The translations under genes were made by a program, and so were the position numbers. 64,000 nucleotides of DNA from Candidatus Eiseniibacteriota bacterium (lineage in GTDB: Bacteria; Eisenbacteria; RBG-16-71-46; CAIMUX01; WJJG01). Below, one piece after another: positions 56,126 through 64,000 of this stretch; the stretch's first letter is position 1, and every line of letters begins with the position of its first letter. Under the pieces are notes generated by a model, which saw only the letters and a program-made list of their open reading frames with translations, had not been told where the DNA came from and did not search any database. The stretch covers positions 62,001 to 126,000 of the forward strand of contig JAGMBO010000044.1 of NCBI GenBank assembly GCA_023129715.1. Direction: 5' to 3'.

Positions 56126-56295
56126 GCAGCGACGGGGCCTGATGGAGTGGGCGGGATGTGCCCGCCGCGCGGGCATTGCCGTTGGGCCGCGCACGGGAAC
56201 GCCGCGCGCGAAGCGGGCCCAAGGCGCGCGCAGCCCAAGTGGGGTTCGCCCCGGCGCGCGCCGGTACCGCCCACTCCATCAGGCCCCGTCGCTGC
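56126..56295. repeat. 170-bp element bounded by perfect 29-bp inverted repeats
   Basis: gcagcgacggggcctgatggagtgggcgg (56126-56154) and its exact reverse complement (56267-56295). Confidence 0.85.
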
Positions 56296-57589
56296 CTGCC
56301 GGGCCTACGCGATCTGACCGGTTCCACAGTGCGAGCGCGCCGAAGCCGACCGCGCTGTCGAGCCGCTCATCGACACTCTGCTCGTAACCGAGGACCTCGC
56401 CGCGGGTACCGGGGAGCAGTGCGTTGAGGGCATAGAGCGCCGGCAGGCCGCACACCCGGCGGGCATTGCGCTGCTCCGCCAAGTCGCGCACGAAGCCATC
56501 GCCGTCTCCCGCAGCCAGGTGATCCAGACTCGCGCGGTCCGCGCGGGCGACGTTTTCCAGGAAGGCGGAGGTCAGGGGCTCGCGATCCCCGAAGCGCTTG
56601 CCGACGTGCGCCAGATCGACGCCGGCGACGATCAGCCAGCGCCCGCCGCGGGCGGCAAGCTGCGCGCGCAGCATCGTCAAGAACTCCTCGATCTGCGCCC
56701 GCCGCGATGGGGGTGGGGCCAAGAGGTCCTCCCACGAGAACGTGCACAGGACCGGCAGGCAGGGAGGTAGGGCGCTGGGCGGCCGAGCGCCGGCGGAAAG
56801 CGCATGTTGCAGGAAGACGACCTGGAACTCGATCGAATGCTCCCAGCGGTGGAGATCCTGCTCGGCGAGCGGATCAAAGCTCAGTGCTCCGGCCAACGCC
56901 TCGATCAGTGTCCGGTCGGTTGGGGCGATGCCCAGGGGAGTCGCGAAGTCCTTGCTCGTCAGGATGAAGGGCTGCTCTCCGCCGGCATGGGAGACGCCGA
57001 GGATCACGATGCCGTTGGGGCGGGCCCCCCAGAGCCGCGCGTAGCCGGCCGCGTAGACCGCCGCCCCGCGTGAGGGATCGATGTGGGGCACGGCGAGGCC
57101 CCCGGGCCAGTCGACCAGCGGGTGGGTGGGAAGGCCGGCGGCGGTACCGGCATAGAGGGCATCCAATTCGCGCAGCAGGATCGCCTGATCGGCGCTGTAC
57201 GCGGTACCCGCGAACTGCGCCGGGCGTGCCGACCAGGCGGCATACTCGCGGGCGAGAGTTTCGCGGTGTTGATCGAAGGCGGGACTCGCCAGAAAGTGCT
57301 TCTCCTCGAGCTTGGCGAAGAAGGCACACACCTGATCGCTGGGCAGGATGCGTCCGCTGGCGCGCGCGGCGGCGAGCTGGATGTCACGGACCGTGTGGCG
57401 TCCATCGCAGTAGCGCAGCAATTCGAGCGAGGCGGGCGAGACGATCAGCGGCTCCCCGGCCACGCCCGAGGGATCACGCAGCAAGAGCAAGTCCTGACCC
57501 TGGTGGCTGATCGGCACGATCTCGATCGGGCGCAGGGGGGCGATCGGTGCCGCGGGGGGGTCGCCGAGTGTGGTCGCTTCTTCGCTCAT
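56279..57589 (-). CDS. AmmeMemoRadiSam system protein B / Memo-like protein with N-terminal PqqD-like domain
   Basis: AVPHIDPSRGAAVYAAGYARL, ILGVSHAGGEQPFILTSKDFATPLG, HRWEHSIEFQVVFLQH, AGVDLAHVGKRFGD; N-term SLELLRYCDGRHTVRDIQ. Confidence 0.82.
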   Translation of the reverse strand: MSEEATTLGDPPAAPIAPLRPIEIVPISHQGQDLLLLRDPSGVAGEPLIVSPASLELLRYCDGRHTVRDIQLAAARASGRILPSDQVCAFFAKLEEKHFLASPAFDQHRETLAREYAAWSARPAQFAGTAYSADQAILLRELDALYAGTAAGLPTHPLVDWPGGLAVPHIDPSRGAAVYAAGYARLWGARPNGIVILGVSHAGGEQPFILTSKDFATPLGIAPTDRTLIEALAGALSFDPLAEQDLHRWEHSIEFQVVFLQHALSAGARPPSALPPCLPVLCTFSWEDLLAPPPSRRAQIEEFLTMLRAQLAARGGRWLIVAGVDLAHVGKRFGDREPLTSAFLENVARADRASLDHLAAGDGDGFVRDLAEQRNARRVCGLPALYALNALLPGTRGEVLGYEQSVDERLDSAVGFGALALWNRSDRVGPAGSDGA

Positions 57590-57662
57590 TGCTGGTCCCC
57601 CCGGCGCCGCGGATTCCGTCCCGCGCAGCACAGTCCGCTCGGGTAGATGCCGTGCTTTTCGG

Positions 57663-57696
57663 CTGAGATGACTACAGCGGGACGGTATCATCCCGC
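57663..57696 (+). promoter_or_regulatory. Candidate promoter CTGAGA-17-TATCAT with overlapping inverted repeat GCGGGA-N8-TCCCGC
   Basis: Divergent intergenic region between Memo-like and kinase genes; inverted repeat 57677-57696 overlaps the -10. Confidence 0.35.
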
Positions 57697-57729
57697 GCGA
57701 GCGATTGTCCATGCAGGGGGAGGCGCGCA

Positions 57730-59140
<1,411 letters not shown>

Positions 59141-59151
<11 letters not shown>

Positions 59152-59200
59152 GTGCGAGGATGAAGCCATGAGTGGGAGGACGAAGCCATGAGTGCAGGGA
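59141..59200 (+). repeat. 20-nt tandem repeat x3 at the kinase/regulator junction, each unit with SD and ATGA
   Basis: gcgagccatgagtgcgagga / tgaagccatgagtgggagga / cgaagccatgagtgcaggga. Confidence 0.92.
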
Positions 59201-60645
59201 AGCCCCCCAAGCGTGCGGCCGGCGGCAAGGACCCGGCGCGGAGCTCCCACCCGGCGCAGGCCCCAGACGTTTCGGCATCCGCCGGGCGGAGCGGGTTCCG
59301 CATTCTGGTCGTCGACGACGAGGCGGAGCTGCGGCGCAACCTCGAGGATCTCTTCGTCGAAGAGGGCTATGCGGTGGCGACCGCTGGATCGGGAGACGAG
59401 GCGCTTGCGGCGCTCTCCGCGGAGCCCTTTGCGCTGGTGATCTCCGACTTGCGCATGCCGCCGCCCGATGGCCTGGAACTGCTGCGCCTGGTTCGGGAAC
59501 ACTGGCCGGAGACCGCCTTCATCCTTTTGACCGCCTACGCCACACTCGATACCGCCCGCGAGGCGCTGCGCGCCGGAGCCCTTGACTACCTGCAGAAGCC
59601 CTATAAGGAATTCGAGATGGTGATGCGCGTTGGACGCATCTACGAGCAGGGCCGCCTGCAGCGCGAACGCGACCTACTCACTGAGCGCGTCGCCGCCCTG
59701 GAAGAAGCGACCCGTTTCGAGAACCTGGTCGCCCGCAGCGCGGCGATGGAGGATGTCTTTGCGCTGGCGCGCAAGGTGGCGGCGAGTACGGCAACCGTGC
59801 TGCTGCGCGGTGAGAGCGGCACAGGCAAGAGCGCGCTCGCCCGCGCGATCCACCTGGCGAGCCCGCGGGCGGCGCAGGCGTTCCTGAGGATCAACTGCGG
59901 CGCGCTGCCCGACGCCTTGCTCGAGAGCGAGCTCTTTGGGCACGAGAAGGGCGCCTTCACCGGAGCCGTGCGCCGCAAGGCGGGGCTCTTCACCGTTGCC
60001 CACGGCGGCACGCTCTTCCTCGATGAGATCGGGGATATCTCTCCGGCGATCCAGTTGAAGCTGCTCCAGGTTATCGAAGAGAAAACCTTTCTTCCGGTCG
60101 GGGGCGTGGAGCCGCTGGAAGTCGACGTGCGCCTGATCGCCGCGACCAACCGTTCGCTCGAGGAAGCGATCGAAGCGGGCGATTTCCGCGAGGATCTCTT
60201 CTACCGCGTCAACGTCTTCCCGATCGTGATCCCCCCCCTGCGGGGACGTCGGGAGGATATCCCCCCGCTGGTGGAATGCTTCTTGAACAAGAAAGGGGTG
60301 GAACGTAGCCGGATCTCCCCGGGAGCCATGGAGGCGCTTCTCCGCCACCCGTTGACCGGGAATGTCCGGGAGCTCGAGAACCTGCTCGAGCGAGCGCTGA
60401 TCGTCGCCGGCGAGGGACCGGTGGAGGAGAGCCAGATCGCGCCTCCGACCCGCATGCCGGCGAGTATCTGCCCGAACGACCTGGAGATACCCGATGAGGG
60501 TCTGGTTCTCGAAGACCTGGAAAAGAGGCTGATCGAGAAGGCGCTGGAGAAGGCGGAAGGGAATAAGAGCCGGGCGGCAGCCCTGCTGGGACTGACCCGC
60601 CGGACGCTCTACTCACGCATGGAGCGCTACGGGATCCAGCTCTGA
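59188..60645 (+). CDS. Sigma54-dependent NtrC-family response regulator
   Basis: Receiver ILVVDDEAELRRNLEDLF; AAA+ GESGTGKSALARAIH, GHEKGAFTGAV; Fis HTH NKSRAAALLGLTRRTLYSRMERYGI. Confidence 0.96.
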   Translation: MSAGKPPKRAAGGKDPARSSHPAQAPDVSASAGRSGFRILVVDDEAELRRNLEDLFVEEGYAVATAGSGDEALAALSAEPFALVISDLRMPPPDGLELLRLVREHWPETAFILLTAYATLDTAREALRAGALDYLQKPYKEFEMVMRVGRIYEQGRLQRERDLLTERVAALEEATRFENLVARSAAMEDVFALARKVAASTATVLLRGESGTGKSALARAIHLASPRAAQAFLRINCGALPDALLESELFGHEKGAFTGAVRRKAGLFTVAHGGTLFLDEIGDISPAIQLKLLQVIEEKTFLPVGGVEPLEVDVRLIAATNRSLEEAIEAGDFREDLFYRVNVFPIVIPPLRGRREDIPPLVECFLNKKGVERSRISPGAMEALLRHPLTGNVRELENLLERALIVAGEGPVEESQIAPPTRMPASICPNDLEIPDEGLVLEDLEKRLIEKALEKAEGNKSRAAALLGLTRRTLYSRMERYGIQL

Positions 60646-60686
60646 GAAGAGCCGTTGTGTACGCAGAGGGGCAGGAGGTGTTCGCC

Positions 60687-61766
60687 ATGGGGCACCCGAA
60701 GAGGCTGACCGGCACCGGCACCGGCATCGGCACCAGCATCGTCCTCGCTGTCTGCCTGCTGGGGATCGTGCTCTGCGCTGCTCCCGCCGCGGCCCAGACT
60801 CAGGCTCAGCGGCAGATCGAGGTCGAGTTGCGCCGCAGCGATACGCTCATCGAGCGGGCGCGCGACGAGGTTGCCGGCGTGCGCAACGCCTTTGCTCACG
60901 ACCGGCTGCGGCGGGCGCAGCAGTTGCAGCGCGACGCCTGGCGCGAATTCACGCCGGGCGACTCCCAGGGGCTGCGCCGCGCATACGAGTTGACGAAAGG
61001 GGCCCGGGGATTCGCGCTGAAGGCGATCGAGGCCGCCGCCATCGAGAAGCGGGCGCGTGAGAGCGTGCGGGCGATGATCGAACGTGCGCGGGACCGCGCG
61101 GCCGAGGTTGCCCCGCTCGTCAAGGCTTCCCAGGCTGCGCTCGCCGAGAAGCTCTTCGAGCAGGGGCTCGAGCAGCTTCGCCGGGCGCGGCGCGCCTTCC
61201 AGCGGAGCGATCCCCAGGCGGCGCGTCTGGCGACCCTTGCCCGCAACTTGATCGAGCGCGCCGCCCGCGCCGCCTCCGGGGAGGGGACCGATGGCGCGGC
61301 GCTCGAGGCGGCCCTCGAACGCACCGCGGCGCTGATCAACGAGGTGCGGGCGCGCCTGCTGGAAGAGGGGTCTCCGCGCGAGGCGGCGGCGATGCTGCAG
61401 GAGGCGGCGCGACTGCTCGAGCAGGCCCGCGCCGCGGTGCGTGACGGGCACCCCCTGCATGCCTTCCGTCTCGGGATGGCGGCCCGCGAGAAGGCGCTTG
61501 AAGTGCTCACGCGTTTGCGCCACCTGCCGGCGGCCGAGGAGCTGCGGGCGACCTTGCAGGGTCTGGAAGCCCTCTATGACGATCTTGCGCCCCGGGTCGC
61601 GGCGAGCGGGAATCGCAAGGCCGAGTCTCTCTTCAAGCAGGGCCGCGAGATGCTTACCGAGGTTCGGCGCGAGTTGCGCGCCAAGCGGGTACGCAAGGCG
61701 CTCGCCGCCCTGGTCGCGGCCGAAACGCTGCTGCGCGAGGCGAGTGAGGCGTTGGGTGAGCGCTAG
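60687..61766 (+). CDS. Secreted/periplasmic Ala-Arg-rich coiled-coil protein, unknown function
   Basis: SD GGAGG then MGHPKRLTGTGTGIGTSIVLAVCLLGIVLCAAPAAAQ signal peptide; helical repeats. Confidence 0.7.
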   Translation: MGHPKRLTGTGTGIGTSIVLAVCLLGIVLCAAPAAAQTQAQRQIEVELRRSDTLIERARDEVAGVRNAFAHDRLRRAQQLQRDAWREFTPGDSQGLRRAYELTKGARGFALKAIEAAAIEKRARESVRAMIERARDRAAEVAPLVKASQAALAEKLFEQGLEQLRRARRAFQRSDPQAARLATLARNLIERAARAASGEGTDGAALEAALERTAALINEVRARLLEEGSPREAAAMLQEAARLLEQARAAVRDGHPLHAFRLGMAAREKALEVLTRLRHLPAAEELRATLQGLEALYDDLAPRVAASGNRKAESLFKQGREMLTEVRRELRAKRVRKALAALVAAETLLREASEALGER

Positions 61767-63342
61767 GGGGGACGGTCGGCGACCGTCGCCCCCGCCGAGG
61801 GTGGGCCTGCGTCCGGCGGTCGCTCTGATCGCCGGACTGCTGCTCGGATCGTTTCCGCCCTGTGGCTTAGGCGGGCTCCTGCTCCCGGCCATGGCCGACA
61901 CTCCACCGGAGCAGGACGCCCGCCTGTCGATCTCGACCGGAACCGAATTCGAGGCGATCGATCAATCCTATGGTTTCGAGACCTGGTTCGATCCCACCGA
62001 GTCGATCGACTGGTCGGCCGAGGAACAGCTCGAGACCTTGCGTAACGAGGATCGCGAGCGCGAGGTGCTTGCCGTGGCGTCCATCGCCTGGCGGCCGGTG
62101 ATAGCCGCGCTCAGGAATCCGGCGGTGGAGCTCGAGGGCCGCTGGAGCGAGTCACGCCGCGTCATGACCGTTGGTGGCGAGGCGACCAGTGCCGCGTTCG
62201 GCGCCTCCGGTTGGAGCCTGCGCCAGCACCTCTTCATCGAGGAGGAAGAAGAAGCGGGCGAACGCCTCACCAGCGGCGAGGAGCTTCTCTACCTGCAGTG
62301 GCGGCGAGAGCTGCAGCGCGATTCCTGGAGTCTTGCCCTGCGCAGCACCGTCGATCTCTCCTGGAGCGACGCGTCCTCGAGCGAGCCGGATTCGCTGAGC
62401 GAGCTGTATGCCTATTTCCTCGACTACCAGAAGCTCAGCCTGGGGGTCGGCCTGTTCTCCCGCGGGTTGAGCAGCGCGTCGCTCTACTTCGATCTGACCC
62501 GCAAGTGGAGTTCCGGAGAGGGCAGCGCCTACACGGCCGGGGCGCTCGATTTCTATCGCGACTGGTTCGGGTCGAGCGGCTTCTGTACGCTCGGGCTGCG
62601 CGTCGAACGCCGCGTCTATGAAGCCGCCGGGGATTCCCTGGCGGGCTACTCCTCGGGGTTGCGGCCCTATTGGGAGGGAGAGTGGGTCGGCCGCTGGAGT
62701 AGCGGGGGAGAGGGCGCCCAGGTCGAGACCGACCTGCGCCTGACCGGCACCGCCTATGATGAGTACTCCAGCGCGGCGGAGGAGAGCGTCACGGTAGACC
62801 TCGACGATCTCGGATCGATCGACACCGATCGTCTGCGTCTCGAGTTCGAACTGCTCGCCGCGCGCGACCTGCTTCCCTTGCTGCGCGCCCCGCGCGAACC
62901 ATTCGGCGGGGAGGACGCCTGGATCGAGAGCCCCTGGCTCGAGAGTTTGCGGTATGGCGCCGGGCTCGCCATTGACCGTCTCTGGTTGGCCGAGGGGGCG
63001 GGGGAGTTCACCGCGCTGGGGGCGCGCTTCGAACTCAGCGCCCGCTGCGGGCGGTTGCTGGGCGGGGCTTGGCTCGAGCTTGCCCTCGAGAGCGGCTATC
63101 GCAACTACCGCGGCGACGGGGATGCGTTGGCGCTCGACTTAGCCGGGCTCAGTTTCTCCTTCGCCCAGAGCGACTACGCCTACGTCGAGGCCTCCCTGGT
63201 TGGGGGCGGCCGCCTGCCTGCCGGGTTCGAGTGGGAGGGCTACGCCTTCCTCGACACCGAGATCCACACCGGCCTCGAAGACGATGCCCACCTCTTGGCG
63301 GTGACCATCGCCCTGACCCGACGCTGGGACGTGCTACGCTAG
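61756..63342 (+). CDS. Putative outer-membrane beta-barrel-like protein
   Basis: Overlaps upstream gene; GTG start; signal-like PAVALIAGLLLGSFPP; alternating beta pattern throughout. Confidence 0.55.
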   Translation: MSARGDGRRPSPPPRVGLRPAVALIAGLLLGSFPPCGLGGLLLPAMADTPPEQDARLSISTGTEFEAIDQSYGFETWFDPTESIDWSAEEQLETLRNEDREREVLAVASIAWRPVIAALRNPAVELEGRWSESRRVMTVGGEATSAAFGASGWSLRQHLFIEEEEEAGERLTSGEELLYLQWRRELQRDSWSLALRSTVDLSWSDASSSEPDSLSELYAYFLDYQKLSLGVGLFSRGLSSASLYFDLTRKWSSGEGSAYTAGALDFYRDWFGSSGFCTLGLRVERRVYEAAGDSLAGYSSGLRPYWEGEWVGRWSSGGEGAQVETDLRLTGTAYDEYSSAAEESVTVDLDDLGSIDTDRLRLEFELLAARDLLPLLRAPREPFGGEDAWIESPWLESLRYGAGLAIDRLWLAEGAGEFTALGARFELSARCGRLLGGAWLELALESGYRNYRGDGDALALDLAGLSFSFAQSDYAYVEASLVGGGRLPAGFEWEGYAFLDTEIHTGLEDDAHLLAVTIALTRRWDVLR

Positions 63343-63493
63343 CCGCCGAGACGGTCTGCTCCGCCGGCCGGTCGAGACGGCATGCTAGGCGCCGAGACGG
63401 TCTGCTCCGCCGGCCGGTCGAGACGGCATGCTAGTTGCCGAGATGGTCTGCTCCGCCGGCCGGTCGAGACGGCGCGCTAGCTGCCGAGACGGT
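63338..63493 (+). repeat. 46-bp tandem repeat array (3.4 copies)
   Basis: gctagSYgccgagaYggtctgctccgccggccggtcgagacggcRY units at 63338, 63384, 63430, partial at 63476. Confidence 0.92.
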
Positions 63494-63516
63494 ATGGAGT
63501 TGTGCCGACGGCCACG

Positions 63517-63545
63517 TTGACACACTCTACACCCCTTTCTATACT
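63517..63545 (+). promoter_or_regulatory. Near-consensus sigma70 promoter TTGACA-17-TATACT
   Basis: TTGACA 63517-63522, 17-nt spacer, TATACT 63540-63545. Confidence 0.75.
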
Positions 63546-63581
63546 GCGCGCCGAACGATGCCTGGGGAAGAGGGCTCACTC

Positions 63582-64000
63582 GTGGCACGCTGGGTTTCAA
63601 GACACCTCTTCAACAATGCCGGGATCAAGCTGCTTGCGCTTGCCCTGGCCCTGTTTCTCTATCTCCACGTGTTCGCCAGCCAGGAGAACGAGATCCTGAT
63701 CGACGTGCCCCTCGATCTGCACGGCATCCCCGAGGGGTTGACCTGGTCGGGGAACCTGCCGGCCACCGCCGAGGTGCGCTTCCGCGGCTTGGGGCTCGAT
63801 CTGCTCAAGATGCGGGCCCGTCTGGAACAGGCGCGCCTGCGGGTCGAGGTGGGCGAGGCCCGCCCGGGCCACTACCAACGGCCGTTGGTCTCCGAAGATG
63901 TCATCCTCCCGCGCGATCTGCGGGTCCAGGCGGTCGCGGTCGAGTCGCCGCGGGAGATATCGCTCGAGTTCGATCGCCTTCTCGTGTGCCGGCTGGGCGT
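63582..64000 (+). CDS. YbbR-like domain protein (truncated at window end)
   Basis: VARWVSRHLFNNAGIKLLALALALFLYLHVFASQENEILIDVPLDLHGIPEGLTWSGNLPATAEVRFRGLGLDLL; open to the window edge; GTG start with SD GGGGAAGAGG. Confidence 0.75.
   Translation, partial: MARWVSRHLFNNAGIKLLALALALFLYLHVFASQENEILIDVPLDLHGIPEGLTWSGNLPATAEVRFRGLGLDLLKMRARLEQARLRVEVGEARPGHYQRPLVSEDVILPRDLRVQAVAVESPREISLEFDRLLVCRLG

Noticed and set aside
63338-63493. CRISPR array
   Set aside because: The 46-bp repeat is contiguous with no unique spacers and no cas genes nearby

Overview
This is a GC-rich bacterial chromosomal window with about 40 supportable protein-coding genes. I could recognise no rRNA, tRNA, CRISPR array or complete insertion sequence. 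Housekeeping content: LysR regulator; mtaB-miaB methylthiotransferase pair; HscB-like/Hsp70-like pair; nrnA-like DHH phosphoesterase; folE; archaeal-type (type II) GAPDH-like protein; class V aminotransferase/cysteine desulfurase; SpoU-family methyltransferase; TIGR01212-like radical SAM protein; DegP/HtrA; speA; a patatin/GT4/GT2/tRNA-binding-domain cluster; an exonuclease/SBP-like/alr/histidine kinase/NtrC-type regulator operon; etfBA plus a TIM-barrel isomerase; Memo-like protein; a second NtrB/NtrC-type operon; coiled-coil and outer-membrane-like proteins; and the 5' end of a YbbR-like gene. The accessory part (about 14.6-40 kb) encodes five large secreted repeat proteins with FlgD-like/T9SS-like C-terminal domains, a DUF5916-like outer-membrane protein and a PorV-like protein. 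The lineage is probably an FCB-type or candidate-phylum bacterium, but that is inference only. The most unusual signal is at the two histidine-kinase/sigma54-regulator junctions. Each carries an independent short tandem duplication (20 nt and 26 nt) of the stop/start region, creating chains of overlapping ATGA stop-restarts and tiny in-frame micro-ORFs (MSARMKP, MSGRTKP; MRNRHRKGA) between kinase and regulator. Other notable items: an Hsp70 that appears to have lost the DLGGGTFD ATPase motif, next to a eukaryote-like zinc-ribbon HscB; a 170-bp element with perfect 29-bp inverted repeats; a 46-bp tandem repeat array; a 24-bp repeat array inside an NtrC-type regulator with a GAFTSA variant loop; and a possible terminator/ncRNA leader upstream of etfBA. 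All product calls come from reading translated motifs by eye; no searches were run.
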